From contig JAJRPG010000105.1 in NCBI GenBank assembly GCA_024280855.1, positions 1-61,924 on the forward strand: 61,924 nt of DNA, written 5' to 3'. Position 1 is the first letter of the stretch. Each line of letters opens with the position of its first letter. The notes beneath the pieces were generated by a model that saw only the letters and a list, made by a program, of their open reading frames with translations, made no database searches and was not told the origin of the DNA. Source of the stretch: Planctomycetota bacterium. Its GTDB lineage: Bacteria > Planctomycetota > Phycisphaerae > UBA1845. Below are positions 1-8,899 of the stretch, one piece after another. Made by a program: the position numbers and the translations under genes.

Positions 1-488
1 AACGCCTCATCAGTGCCAAGAAGCCAGTCCTTAGACCGCAAGTGCTGGTCAGATAAATAGTCCGTCGTCCGGGCTAATCGGTCGTACCAAAGCTGACGGG
101 ATGTACCTATCAGCGAAGTCACGACAAAAAACGTCGCCTTCACATCCAAAGCTTCCAACACCCGGTACGCATGTTCATAATTATCCCAATACCCATCATC
201 AAACGTAATAGCTAGCAATGGGCCATGACTCTCGCCGCTGTTTAGTGTTTCTACGGCATCTCGCAACGTCAAACATGTATAATGTTTGGCACACAGCGTC
301 ACCTGCGATTCAAAAGCATCCGGCGTCACAGCTAAATCACGAAAAGGATAGGCCTCACGCTGCACGTCAGTCAAAACACGATGATAACAAAGCACCACGA
401 GTGTATCGCGCCGCGCATGCCGCACCAACGCTGACATGCCAGTCACATTCATCACCGACGCAATCGTGTTACGAATAAATCTTGACAT
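1..488 (-). CDS. Polysaccharide deacetylase (NodB-like), C-terminus beyond the left edge
   Basis: The reading frame is open from an ATG at 488 to base 1, about 162 codons with no stop, so the gene is cut by the window edge. An early LCYHRV segment and the motif TFDDGYWDNY near residues 97-106 are typical of NodB/CE4 polysaccharide deacetylases, in which the paired Asp residues bind metal and act in catalysis. The stretch ATFFVVTS follows, as expected for the second strand of the fold. The His-x3-His metal site should lie in the missing part. No N-terminal helix is clear. It starts 11 bases after the stop of the upstream glycosyltransferase, so it is probably the last or a late gene of that operon. 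Its likely role is trimming N-acetyl groups from the secreted glycan or its precursor. Confidence 0.88.
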   Translation of the reverse strand, partial: MSRFIRNTIASVMNVTGMSALVRHARRDTLVVLCYHRVLTDVQREAYPFRDLAVTPDAFESQVTLCAKHYTCLTLRDAVETLNSGESHGPLLAITFDDGYWDNYEHAYRVLEALDVKATFFVVTSLIGTSRQLWYDRLARTTDYLSDQHLRSKDWLLGTDEA

Positions 489-499
489 CAAATAGTCTG

Positions 500-1489
500 T
501 TACTTGTATTCAATTAAAGGCTGAGGTTTTCGGCCAAACAAGCCGCGTAACCAAAAGGAGCATGCCCCCACCGTCATGGGCAATTTAGCAAAATAATGAT
601 GGGCTGAATACACCAAACTTCCACTTAATGAACCGACCCGCTCACGCATCCGCCAAGCGTTGCGAAAAATAGCCGAGAATATCAACACAAACCACGCAAC
701 CATAGGCCAGGGAGACTGCCAAAATCCGGCCAATATCACCGCGACCAGAAAAATCAGTACATGAACCGGATTTCGCCATCGATTTCGCCGCCAGTGCATG
801 TCTGCGTACCGACCGCCTACCTCAGCATAAGCATGGCCTGTTCTTGTCGTTCGCCGCCAATACTGACCAAATCGCATCATGTTCATATCGTGATGCGTCA
901 TGAGATGGTCAACAGACAAAATGATTTTCTCCTGCTCACGACGGATGCGATAACACAAATCAGGCTCTTCCCCGGCTATGAGCGTCTCATCATACCCCTT
1001 AGCTTTCACCAGAACCTCGCGCCGAAATATCGCATCTCCCGCACAATGGTGAGTTGGCCCAGCCTCTGTATACCAATCATGGTGGGCGATAAAATTATAA
1101 ATGCTCGCCTGCGGATGAATCTCCGATCTCTGGCCAAAAACACAGGCCACCTTCGGGTCGTCCATTGCTTTTACAGCAACTCTAAGCCAATCCGGGGATA
1201 AAATGGTATCCCCGTCAAAAAAATGTACGAAATCATGAGTCGCAGCCGCGAAACCGGCATTGCGGGCAGTAGCAGCAGATGGTCGCTGTGGATTAATGGC
1301 TACGACTTTCGCGCCAAGCTGCTCAGCCCGAGCGCAACTGTCGTCCGTCGAAGCCGTGTCTACATAGATTAACTCCAGTTTGTCCTGGGAATAATCTGAC
1401 GCGCGAATCGACTCAAGACATCGGACCAAACGATCCCCCTCGTTTCGGCCAATCACCACAATAGATATAGCAGGTAATTCAGATGTCAT
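500..1489 (-). CDS. Family 2 glycosyltransferase with C-terminal membrane segments
   Basis: The N-terminal 220 residues are a GT-A fold of family GT2: ISIVVIGRNE at the start, the acidic VDTAST turn, and FFDGDT as the DxD-type metal/nucleotide-sugar site. After that come basic residues and one or two hydrophobic segments (FLVAVILAGFW and WFVLIFSAIF), so the enzyme probably works at the inner face of the membrane. ATG at 1489 is preferred over an in-frame TTG at 1495. The start overlaps the end of the upstream glycosyltransferase by 11 bases, indicating translational coupling. The donor sugar and linkage cannot be read from the sequence. Confidence 0.87.
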   Translation of the reverse strand: MTSELPAISIVVIGRNEGDRLVRCLESIRASDYSQDKLELIYVDTASTDDSCARAEQLGAKVVAINPQRPSAATARNAGFAAATHDFVHFFDGDTILSPDWLRVAVKAMDDPKVACVFGQRSEIHPQASIYNFIAHHDWYTEAGPTHHCAGDAIFRREVLVKAKGYDETLIAGEEPDLCYRIRREQEKIILSVDHLMTHHDMNMMRFGQYWRRTTRTGHAYAEVGGRYADMHWRRNRWRNPVHVLIFLVAVILAGFWQSPWPMVAWFVLIFSAIFRNAWRMRERVGSLSGSLVYSAHHYFAKLPMTVGACSFWLRGLFGRKPQPLIEYK

Positions 1490-2516
1490 GAACAAGATAG
1501 GGGTTGAAAAACAAGGGCATTTTTTCTAGCTTTCGGCGACCGCCAAGAACCCGGGCCACCACTCGGCCAGCCACGCGCGGAAGACGACGAAGCGTTCGCA
1601 AATTAATGGTAATCAGTAATTTCAATTCCATAACAGACACCGGGTCTCGCCCCGTGCCCAATAACTTTATCTTAGTCAGCAGTATCGAAGCGAGTACGAA
1701 ATGCAGCAATTCAATTAGAAATGCGTACAACCGGCCTCGATGTTTAATAAAGTACTTAGTACGGCTATTCCGCTCCACCGTCATATACTTGATTCGAGCC
1801 TCAGGCTTAGGATTCGCCTGCGGTTCACTTTGTCGATCGAGATGCTGAATCACCGCACTCGGCGTATACCAGACTTCAAACCCGGCTTTTTTGATTCGAT
1901 GACACCAATCCACTTCGTCGTAAGTCAGAAAAAAGTATGGATCAAGCCCGCCTACTTTTTCCAATGTCTTACGACGAACCATCAACACCGCGCCACAAGA
2001 CCAATCAACCTGCCGCTCAGAATCGCCATCCCAGTCCGTCATATTGAATTGGCCAAAAAATGGGCTGCTCGCAAAGCGTCTTGAAAGACCTGTAAAATTA
2101 AGGAAATACGTTAGTAAAGTCGGAAATCGACGGGCGGAAATCTGCCTGGAGCCATCGCCGTTTAACAGCTTACAACTCACGACACCAGCTTGCGGCTTGG
2201 TGTCCAAAAACGTCATCATATTCGCAATGGCATCAGGCTCAACGACCGTATCAGGATTCAGCAGCAACACATACCTGCCACTGGCCAAAGGCAACGCGCG
2301 ATTGTTCCCCTCTGCGAAGCCAAGATTCGCGTTGTTCTCAATAATACGAACCGTAGGATACGCACTGCACACCCAAGCCAACGAACCATCGGTGCTGCCA
2401 TTATCGCTAAGCAGCACCTCGGCATCGATACCTTCGAGCGAAGACATCAGCGCAGGCAAGCACCCGCGCAGTACACCATCGTTGTTAAAATTAACTATGA
2501 CGACAGATATGTCCAT
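1479..2516 (-). CDS. Family 2 glycosyltransferase, rhamnosyltransferase-like
   Basis: This is a soluble-type GT2 enzyme. It has the opening DISVVIVNFNN, the LLSDNGSTDGS loop, YVLLLNPDTV as the DxD-equivalent, and the later CGAVLMVRR and DEVDWCHRIKKAG segments that typify the WbbL/rhamnosyltransferase-like branch. The C-terminal third has a short hydrophobic stretch (LLHFVLASILL) that may touch the membrane. ATG at 2516 is chosen; a GTG directly before it at 2519 is the alternative. Upstream genes for dTDP-6-deoxyhexose enzymes (RmlC-like and RmlD-like) make a deoxyhexose donor plausible. That link is inferred from context only. Confidence 0.87.
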   Translation of the reverse strand: MDISVVIVNFNNDGVLRGCLPALMSSLEGIDAEVLLSDNGSTDGSLAWVCSAYPTVRIIENNANLGFAEGNNRALPLASGRYVLLLNPDTVVEPDAIANMMTFLDTKPQAGVVSCKLLNGDGSRQISARRFPTLLTYFLNFTGLSRRFASSPFFGQFNMTDWDGDSERQVDWSCGAVLMVRRKTLEKVGGLDPYFFLTYDEVDWCHRIKKAGFEVWYTPSAVIQHLDRQSEPQANPKPEARIKYMTVERNSRTKYFIKHRGRLYAFLIELLHFVLASILLTKIKLLGTGRDPVSVMELKLLITINLRTLRRLPRVAGRVVARVLGGRRKLEKMPLFFNPYLVHDI

Positions 2517-2564
2517 CACTTGATTGTCAACCTATGCTCACACTCGTCATTGTGCGAAACCATT

Positions 2565-3032
2565 TTACTTGGCAAAAATTTGCCACGGATTCGACCCAAT
2601 CAAATCGTCAAAGTGAGTCGGCGGGACGCGCGTTTCGTCTGGCTTCTCCGCGTTGTACTCATGGCTCGCCGTGCTACATAGCATCGTTTCAGGTGCAAGA
2701 GACATCCAACCGTGGTACACCCCTGGTGGCACAACAACTGTACTTGGCGTCTTCGATGAACCTGTAAGAATATCAAACTGACGATAGGTCGGGCTATCTT
2801 CACGATCGTCAACCAAAACGAACTTAGCCGCCCCGTTGACAATGCAAAACCAGTCATGCAACTCATGATGCTTATGATACGCTCGCGTCACATACGGAAT
2901 GCGATCACCCACCATGTACACCTGACCAAACTGCGTAACATAATCATCCGACCCGTGAAGCACTTCGTACAGATAGCCTCGATCGTCCTCGTGGACCTTC
3001 AAAAATACCTGTTGTACATCGTGAATATTCAT
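2565..3032 (-). CDS. RmlC-like cupin, dTDP-4-keto-6-deoxyhexose 3,5-epimerase family
   Basis: About 155 residues with the RmlC cupin pattern: DDRGYLYEV near the start, then RAYHKHHELHDWFCIVNG carrying the conserved histidines, then VVVPPGVYHGW. RmlC epimerises C3 and C5 of dTDP-4-keto-6-deoxyglucose. The short length and the sequence around the active site also fit WxcM/FdtA-like relatives, so the exact reaction is open. ATG at 3032 is preferred over GTG at 3047 because GGAA lies 5 bases before it. It follows the RmlD-like gene and precedes two GT2 genes, as in deoxysugar pathways. No RmlA or RmlB homologue is present in the window. Confidence 0.8.
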   Translation of the reverse strand: MNIHDVQQVFLKVHEDDRGYLYEVLHGSDDYVTQFGQVYMVGDRIPYVTRAYHKHHELHDWFCIVNGAAKFVLVDDREDSPTYRQFDILTGSSKTPSTVVVPPGVYHGWMSLAPETMLCSTASHEYNAEKPDETRVPPTHFDDLIGSNPWQIFAK

Positions 3033-3092
3033 AAGATTTCCGCACACCTTTCTTTTCTATATTACATAGCAGACTTCGTAGCTGCCTTTTGT

Positions 3093-3953
3093 TTAGATCA
3101 CACCTTTTTCGACTAAATAAGCCTGCAAACCCTCACGCCAGTGTCGCGGTTCTGGCACGTCAAATTTCGCCAATCGCTCACTATCAAGCCGGGAATAACA
3201 CGGGCGACTCGCCTTGGATGGAAACGCATCCGAACCACATGGCTCTATCTCATAATCAATCCCAGCTAGCTTCAAAGTCTCTTTCGCAAAATCGTACCAA
3301 GTGCAGCCATCCGCATTGGATACATGGACAATCCCGGTCGCATTCGCTTTAATTAAAGACAAAACCGTTGACACCAAATCTTTCGTATAAGTCGGCGACA
3401 TGTATTGATCGTTCACTACCTTCAAAGGCTGACCAGACTGCGCTCGCTGCATAATCATTTCTGGAAAGGTCCAACCCTTTTTACTTGTTGTGACGCCGAA
3501 CAAACTACTCGCCCGAATCACCAAATGATCCGCCGCAGCTACTGCGACTAACTGCTCACCGGAAACTTTACTCGCACCATAAACGCTCAATGGCCCAACA
3601 GGATCATTCTCAAAATAAGGCTTATCGCGGGAAGCATCCTGGCCAAACACATAATCGGAGCTAAAAAAGACAACCTTACGACCATGCTTCGCAGCCGCCG
3701 TTGCCACGTGATAAGCGCCGAGCGCGTTAACTTGAAACGCCTTTTGCGCATCATCCTCACAGCCATTGACATCATGAAACGCAGCCAGGTTCACAATCAC
3801 CTCGGCGTCAGTTTTCTCAACACACGCCTCGACCGAAGCCGAGTCCGTGATGTCAACCTGATCGCGCGTCAACAACACCAACTGGTCGGCGTCAACAAGC
3901 TTGCTAAATTCCTGGCCTACCTGACCAGCCGAACCAATCACCGCGAGTTTCAT
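3093..3953 (-). CDS. rmlD: RmlD-like dTDP-4-dehydrorhamnose reductase, extended SDR
   Basis: A 286-residue protein of the RmlD family. The N-terminal GSAGQVGQEF is the nucleotide-binding turn, VNLAAFHDVNGCEDD and FQVNALG are RmlD signatures, FFSSDYVF holds the catalytic Ser, and VYGASKVSGEQ holds the Tyr-x3-Lys pair. RmlD reduces the 4-keto group of dTDP-6-deoxy-L-lyxo-4-hexulose to give dTDP-L-rhamnose with NAD(P)H. A GGAG ribosome-binding site lies 6 bases before the ATG. The gene lies directly upstream of the RmlC-like cupin, supporting a deoxyhexose branch. Substrate identity is inferred from family and context. Confidence 0.85.
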   Translation of the reverse strand: MKLAVIGSAGQVGQEFSKLVDADQLVLLTRDQVDITDSASVEACVEKTDAEVIVNLAAFHDVNGCEDDAQKAFQVNALGAYHVATAAAKHGRKVVFFSSDYVFGQDASRDKPYFENDPVGPLSVYGASKVSGEQLVAVAAADHLVIRASSLFGVTTSKKGWTFPEMIMQRAQSGQPLKVVNDQYMSPTYTKDLVSTVLSLIKANATGIVHVSNADGCTWYDFAKETLKLAGIDYEIEPCGSDAFPSKASRPCYSRLDSERLAKFDVPEPRHWREGLQAYLVEKGVI

Positions 3954-3997
3954 GCTTACTCCGAAAGAAGAAATAATTTATGACCAGACGACGAATA

Positions 3998-4029
3998 CCC
4001 CATTCTTCGGGTACCCCCGAAGGGTGGGG
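3998..4029. repeat. Strong intergenic hairpin, 14-bp stem and 4-base loop
   Basis: Arms 3998-4011 and 4016-4029 pair over 14 positions, two of them G-T wobbles, around the loop TACC. The element lies between the epimerase gene and the rmlD-like gene. No T-tract follows on either strand, so it is a poor intrinsic terminator. The right flank reads GGGGGACAGTC, which recalls the GGGGACGGAGTC element found at 10437 and 58898. It could be a REP-like element or an mRNA-processing structure that sets relative expression of the two genes. Confidence 0.7.
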
Positions 4030-4048
4030 GACAGTCGCTAAGCGTTCT

Positions 4049-5071
4049 CTAAAATACGCTGCCGCCCATATCCTGAATCCGTTTTTCCATATCAGTAAGC
4101 AGCTCTAACCAACGAATGTTGTAGTAAATGGGATTATCAATATCCACACCCTCTTCAAGGTGATCCCACATGCCATCTACCGCCCCACTGATTCCATGCT
4201 CAGCCTTAAATCCTAGTGCATTATGAAGCTTGCTACCGTCCACAAAATAACTGCGCGAGACGCCCACAGGCTGAATATCCAAATCAAGTCGAATGCCTTT
4301 ATGCCCCTCCAGCGTGCGCCGAACTTCATGAGCCATCTTGATAACCTGAAAATTATCTGAAAGCACATTAAAAATCTGGCCGTGAACCTTATCCGTCGGC
4401 GCTTCCATCGCTAGCATGTACGCCGTCGCAGCATCATCAATATGAAGCATAGGCCGCCACATCCGCCCACCAGCATGAAGCGTCAACCGCCGCTTGGCAT
4501 AAGCATCGCGTGTGAAAGCATTGATAACTAAATCATATCTCATCCGAGGCGACTGCCCGTAAATCGTACCTTTACGCAACGAAACCGGGCAGAAATTTTC
4601 GTCCGCTAACTTAAACAGGCCAAGCTCCGCTTGATATTTTGACCACGAATACGGGGCTTTGGGATCAACAGGAAATTTTTCCGTGCGCTTTTCTTCGTCA
4701 GGCTTGAGCGTGTAATAAATCGAGCAGGACGAAGCAAATACGAACCGCTTCACCCCGCACTCTTTCGCCAACTCAGCCATGCGAATCGTCGCATCCAGGT
4801 TCATGGCTTTGTTCGCCGCAGGATTAAACTCAGCCGTCGGGTCGTTAGATAAACCCGCGAGGTGAATAATCGCGTCGATATCCGTCAGCGCCTCCTTGCC
4901 AATGGTGCAAACATCGCCGACGACCATCTCAATACGATCTTTATACTCATCCAGCCCTTCTCGACCGAAGACTAATTTGTCCACCACGCGCACATGATGC
5001 CCCGCATCGAGCAGCAGCGGAACCAGTCGGCTGCCTATATACCCGGCCCCGCCGGTAACCAAAACATTCAT
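4049..5071 (-). CDS. NAD-dependent epimerase/dehydratase, nucleotide-sugar modifying
   Basis: An extended SDR of about 340 residues. MNVLVTGGAGYIGS is the Rossmann GxxGxxG turn, VVGDV and IIHLAGLSNDP are typical of the family, FASSCSIYY holds the catalytic Ser and YSWSKYQAE the Tyr-x3-Lys pair. The family covers UDP-glucose 4-epimerases, 4,6-dehydratases and related enzymes; the sequence alone does not settle which. ATG at 5071 is chosen over GTG at 5086 because AAAGGAAG stands just before it. It is the first gene of the minus-strand run that continues through rmlD and rmlC, with the divergent FkbM gene on its other side. Confidence 0.87.
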   Translation of the reverse strand: MNVLVTGGAGYIGSRLVPLLLDAGHHVRVVDKLVFGREGLDEYKDRIEMVVGDVCTIGKEALTDIDAIIHLAGLSNDPTAEFNPAANKAMNLDATIRMAELAKECGVKRFVFASSCSIYYTLKPDEEKRTEKFPVDPKAPYSWSKYQAELGLFKLADENFCPVSLRKGTIYGQSPRMRYDLVINAFTRDAYAKRRLTLHAGGRMWRPMLHIDDAATAYMLAMEAPTDKVHGQIFNVLSDNFQVIKMAHEVRRTLEGHKGIRLDLDIQPVGVSRSYFVDGSKLHNALGFKAEHGISGAVDGMWDHLEEGVDIDNPIYYNIRWLELLTDMEKRIQDMGGSVF

Positions 5072-5128
5072 CAATCTTCCTTTCACTCAAAAGCAGGCAT
5101 AAGCTCCGCCAATAACGTGCTGGAGCAT

Positions 5129-5148
5129 GGGTAAGCGTTAGCCTACCC
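5129..5148. repeat. GGGTAAGC-type hairpin repeat, copy A
   Basis: GGGTAAGC (5129-5136) and GCCTACCC (5141-5148) form an 8-position stem with one mismatch and the loop GTTA; the flank upstream is GGAGCAT. The same core occurs at 6342-6375 and, in a longer folded form, at 25685-25738. Copies A and B are in the same orientation and flank the plus-strand FkbM gene. This looks like a dispersed palindromic element of the genome. Confidence 0.65.
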
Positions 5149-5388
5149 GATGTGTCATGTAACCACCCGAAGGCCAAAATCATCCAAAATCACATCTCTA
5201 CGAATATCGGCTCCCCAGTTCAGCCACGTTGACCCAAACCCCAGCTATCCCCTCGCATCCGGGATACCAGCGAGCCTAACGAAATATATCCTTATAACAA
5301 ACCCTATAAAATCGTCGATAGAAACGATAGCTACGGTAATCTGACGTTTACCGGTATCTCGATGCCCCTTAAGCCATCCAGAGGATGT

Positions 5389-6330
5389 ATGAACCTAACC
5401 GCTAGAGTCATTAAAAAACTGCTTCGCACTCAACCCCTAGGTCGGGCCATCTCGAAAACGCTCCACTTGGTCGGGGCTGACCAATTCAGTAGGGCTTCAT
5501 CCATCTACTCAGGTTTCGCCCCGGAAAATGTACCTATATGCATACCTCTGTCTAACGGAACCCAAAAAACCGTCCACATGGCCAGCGCCTTGGGCAGCGA
5601 TTACGTCGTCAAAAGCATCTGGAAGCACGGCTGGCTCGGACACGAAGCGCCACTGCCCCTGGTTTTCGCTCGTCTCGCGGAGCGCGCTAAAGTTATTCTC
5701 GGTGTTGGTGCGAATTCCGGCCTGTACGAAATCATCGCCGCAGCCGTCTCCAACGACTCTACCATGTACGCCTTCGAGCCGTTCCCCCCCGCGATTCGCT
5801 GGCTTAATCATAACATTAAACTCAATCATTTTGAACAGCGCATCCAGGTAATCGAGCGGGCCGTGTCCGATGAAGTTGGCACAGCTAAGTTATACATTCC
5901 CGAAAAACGTTTCGGCGACACACTCGAAACATCTGCATCGCTCAACGCAACCTTTCGTGAAAAGCATAGCGAAGTCGTCGAAGTCCCCGTCACCACCTTA
6001 GACCTTTTCGTTGAGAAACACGAAATTGATCGTGTTGACATTCTTCGAGCCGACGTTGAATCCGCTGAAGATTCTGTGCTTCGCGGCGCTGAAAATATTC
6101 TAGCAATCATGAAACCCTGGGTTCTCATTGAAGTTCTCGACTCAGCTAAGCTTGACGATCTTGAGCGCATGCGACGTGAACATAATTACCGCGTCTTCTG
6201 GTTGACCGAAACCGGATTGGTCGAGAAGGAAACAGTTTGCTACAGCCCTGAGTCGCCGAATCAATTACTTTGCCCCAAGGATAAATACGACTTACTCCGA
6301 CAGCTTCTACCAGAACTAGCCATAACCTAG
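5389..6330 (+). CDS. FkbM-family SAM-dependent methyltransferase
   Basis: About 313 residues with the FkbM fold: ILGVGANSGLYEI is the SAM-binding glycine loop, YAFEPFPPA carries the acidic ribose-binding residue at the end of strand 2, and VDILRADVESAEDSVLRGA is the FkbM hallmark usually written KIDVEGxE. FkbM proteins O-methylate hydroxyls on polyketides and, in glycan clusters, sugar hydroxyls. ATG at 5389, with GAGG just upstream, is favoured over ATG at 5362. It is the only plus-strand gene between 1 and 10338 and is flanked by two copies of the same hairpin repeat. It may therefore have been inserted or inverted into the minus-strand operon. Confidence 0.86.
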   Translation: MNLTARVIKKLLRTQPLGRAISKTLHLVGADQFSRASSIYSGFAPENVPICIPLSNGTQKTVHMASALGSDYVVKSIWKHGWLGHEAPLPLVFARLAERAKVILGVGANSGLYEIIAAAVSNDSTMYAFEPFPPAIRWLNHNIKLNHFEQRIQVIERAVSDEVGTAKLYIPEKRFGDTLETSASLNATFREKHSEVVEVPVTTLDLFVEKHEIDRVDILRADVESAEDSVLRGAENILAIMKPWVLIEVLDSAKLDDLERMRREHNYRVFWLTETGLVEKETVCYSPESPNQLLCPKDKYDLLRQLLPELAIT

Positions 6331-6341
6331 CGACGCTGTTC

Positions 6342-6375
6342 GGGTGGCATGGGTAAGCCACAGCTTACCCGTGTC
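6342..6375. repeat. GGGTAAGC-type hairpin repeat, copy B
   Basis: GGGTAAGC (6351-6358) and GCTTACCC (6363-6370) form a perfect 8-bp stem with loop CACA, preceded by GGGTGGCAT. It lies between the convergent stops of the FkbM gene and the polymerase gene. It could act as a bidirectional transcription stop, although no clear T-tract is present. It is the same family as copies at 5129 and 25685. Confidence 0.68.
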
Positions 6376-6422
6376 TTTCACCCCGCCGATCACTAGCCAA
6401 ACAAACCTATCTACACTTACCA

Positions 6423-7790
6423 TCACAAACTCGCCCGCATAGTCGCCGGCCTGCGCACCACACCCCGTGAAGTCTTTACAGGCTGAGGCGCTCTTGCCTG
6501 ATGGCGTAAATTCAACAACTGTGTAATCGCCCCGCCCATCAAGAAAATCAGCACTGAACTAACAAACGCATTAAACATAAAATTAGCCAACTGCATAGAC
6601 ATCGAAACAATAATCGCACCCAACACAGGATCACGATCGACTTGTAACTTCATTTTAGAAGCCATCACCAGCGGATAACTCCACCAGGCTAGAAACGTTA
6701 GTAAGCCCGCAAACCCAAACGCGGACAAATAAATAATCCACAATCCATCCACGGCTACAACATCATCACCATTCTCATCCTGAACCCGACTTCGGCCAAA
6801 CCCGCCGAACCCCCAAATCGGTTTCTGACGAGCAAGCTCTAACTGCACACCTTCCGCACGGAGTCGATAGTTAAAAGATTCCGCACGCAGTGGCGCAACC
6901 ACCGCTATGGTAGAGGTTATTGCTTCACCGCCCGTACTGTCCGTGTATCGTATGCCGATCCATAGCATAGAAAACAAAATGGGAAACAAAACTGTCCTTC
7001 GCCAGCCATGTCGATACCACGCCCAAAGCATAGCCATGCCCAACAAAAACATGCCCCACGGGCCTAGCGACATCGAGACCAACAGCCCCAACAATACCGC
7101 AGCTACGATGATAAATGGCGGTGCTCCCAACAACGGCTTCATTAACTTGCCGCGATATAGCGCAACCGCAAGGATCGCAGTCCATGCGAAGAATGTACCA
7201 ATCGCCAGCGGCGCTTGAAAACAAACGATAGGCCTAAACGCCCCCCATCGCGGCGTCGTCGCAAAGCCGTGTTGAAAAAAACCATAAACCGTCAAATGAA
7301 TGTTCGGACTCATCCGCCATTCCCACAGCGCGGGAATCGCATACAACGCCGTACCACACACCACAATATAACACGCCTGATGAAAATCAGGCCGACTTTT
7401 CAATACCAACCGACCAAGGAAATAAGGCACGCCATACATCAGCACCTTCAATAGCCATTGCGCCATCGCATCATGAATCCCCGTCTCATTGACTAGGGAT
7501 GTCATCACGATCGATCCGGAAAATATCACGAAGAGTAAATCGCAAAAACAAAATCGCAGCCCACCCCGCGTCGCGCTCGCACCAAACATGGCTACGCCCA
7601 GCGAAGCCCCCACACTGGTCACGAATACCTTGTCAATATCAGGCAAGCCCGCGATGCGCACCTGTGCCATCGGCAACAGCAACCACCCTGCCAATATAGC
7701 CACGGTACACGCCGCAACCGGCTTCATCTGCGTAAACAAAAATAAGCTGAGCGGAATCCATGCGAACAAAGTTAAAGAAACTACATCCAT
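6423..7790 (-). CDS. O-antigen polymerase/ligase-like membrane protein (Wzy/WaaL type)
   Basis: 455 residues with roughly ten to twelve hydrophobic helices and one longer soluble loop late in the protein. This loop contains RLRAEGVQLELARQ and then PIWGFGGFGRS, the arrangement seen in Wzy_C/O-antigen ligase domain proteins. Such enzymes join undecaprenyl-linked repeat units in the periplasm or transfer the polymer to an acceptor. It sits next to a flippase and a GT4 gene, so block polymerisation of a Wzx-exported unit is the natural reading. Polymerase versus ligase cannot be separated here. The stop faces the FkbM gene across hairpin copy B. Confidence 0.8.
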   Translation of the reverse strand: MDVVSLTLFAWIPLSLFLFTQMKPVAACTVAILAGWLLLPMAQVRIAGLPDIDKVFVTSVGASLGVAMFGASATRGGLRFCFCDLLFVIFSGSIVMTSLVNETGIHDAMAQWLLKVLMYGVPYFLGRLVLKSRPDFHQACYIVVCGTALYAIPALWEWRMSPNIHLTVYGFFQHGFATTPRWGAFRPIVCFQAPLAIGTFFAWTAILAVALYRGKLMKPLLGAPPFIIVAAVLLGLLVSMSLGPWGMFLLGMAMLWAWYRHGWRRTVLFPILFSMLWIGIRYTDSTGGEAITSTIAVVAPLRAESFNYRLRAEGVQLELARQKPIWGFGGFGRSRVQDENGDDVVAVDGLWIIYLSAFGFAGLLTFLAWWSYPLVMASKMKLQVDRDPVLGAIIVSMSMQLANFMFNAFVSSVLIFLMGGAITQLLNLRHQARAPQPVKTSRGVVRRPATMRASL

Positions 7791-7798
7791 ATATTCGT

Positions 7799-8899
7799 CT
7801 AAGCCTGACTAACCATATGATTGCGAGAAGCAGCCACCATTAGCGCCGCTTCAAACCGATCAGTCGCATCTACCCAGGTATAACTCGTAGCCCGCTTGTG
7901 CGCCGCGTCCGACATTTTCCGCCACGCATCCTCCGACATGCCGCACACGCGTTCAATCGCTTGCGACATGCTTGCAGGATTATCTTGATCTACCAACACG
8001 CCATGACCATCCGCCAACAGCTCCGGCGCAGCCCCAACTGGCGTCCCGATGACCGGCGTACGACAGGCCATCGCTTCCAATATAGGAAGGCCAAAACCTT
8101 CTCTCAGACTGCCAAACAGCCAGGCATCACAGCTTGCATATATCTCTCTGATCTTATCTTGCGATGGCTTCTGGAAAAATTCTGCACCTTCCGGCAACGG
8201 CAGTTCTTTCGTCGGCGTCATCACACCAAAGCATTGGACACGCAAATCGTCCAGCTTCTTAGCTGCTATTCGACACGCCTCGATCGTATTGGCACAACCC
8301 TTCCACGCAGTCGTCGAAAACATAAATCCAACGGTGGGCCTGCCCTGCTTCCCACGAGCCTCTGCTTGAAACATGTCGGGGTCAACAGCGTTCGCCACGA
8401 CAGAAACGTCCTCATCGCCAAACTCATCTTTCGCCACGTCCGCCAACCACTGCGCCACCACAATCTTGTGCATAGGCTGGCGCCAGGTCGCCCTCACGCG
8501 ATCACCTGGTTGCGATTCATGAACCTCATAATGCTGAAGGAAATACGCCTTAGCCCCTTTCGATTCGGACAATTCACCCACCCATTCCGCCGTCTCCCAC
8601 CAGGTAGCTACCACAACATCAGCATCAGGCACGTCTTCATCCGTAATAGGCCGAAACGTATCGACCACGTTATGTGCCACATTCATGTCATCAAAATGCG
8701 AAGGATGATCTCTACAAGAAGTAGGCCAACCGCGACCATGCAACAAACTGCTCATGCGACGCCTCAAGCCAGGCACTTTCTTCGGCGTCGAAACAACAAA
8801 GACTTCGTGACCGCGACGTCGCAACCCCTCCGCGTGAATCGCCGCAACCCGCGTGCCACCGCCATAACTAAGCCAGGGCAATACAAACGTGATCTTCAC
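7799..8899 (-). CDS. Family 4 glycosyltransferase (GT-B fold)
   Basis: 366 residues. The N-terminal FVLPWLSYGGGTRVAAIHAE is the acceptor-domain glycine-rich start. The C-terminal domain shows GFMFSTTAWKG, then REGFGLPILEAMACRTPVI, the E-x7-E nucleotide-sugar site of GT4. The start is GTG at 8899, with a 4-base GTGA overlap with the stop of the flippase gene, so translation is coupled. It is expected to add one sugar to the lipid-linked unit on the cytoplasmic face. Donor specificity is not visible. Confidence 0.88.
   Translation of the reverse strand: MKITFVLPWLSYGGGTRVAAIHAEGLRRRGHEVFVVSTPKKVPGLRRRMSSLLHGRGWPTSCRDHPSHFDDMNVAHNVVDTFRPITDEDVPDADVVVATWWETAEWVGELSESKGAKAYFLQHYEVHESQPGDRVRATWRQPMHKIVVAQWLADVAKDEFGDEDVSVVANAVDPDMFQAEARGKQGRPTVGFMFSTTAWKGCANTIEACRIAAKKLDDLRVQCFGVMTPTKELPLPEGAEFFQKPSQDKIREIYASCDAWLFGSLREGFGLPILEAMACRTPVIGTPVGAAPELLADGHGVLVDQDNPASMSQAIERVCGMSEDAWRKMSDAAHKRATSYTWVDATDRFEAALMVAASRNHMVSQA

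Noticed and set aside
218-478. 86-codon plus-strand frame at the left edge
   Set aside because: The opposite strand holds an open deacetylase frame with the TFDDG motif; this frame is its shadow.
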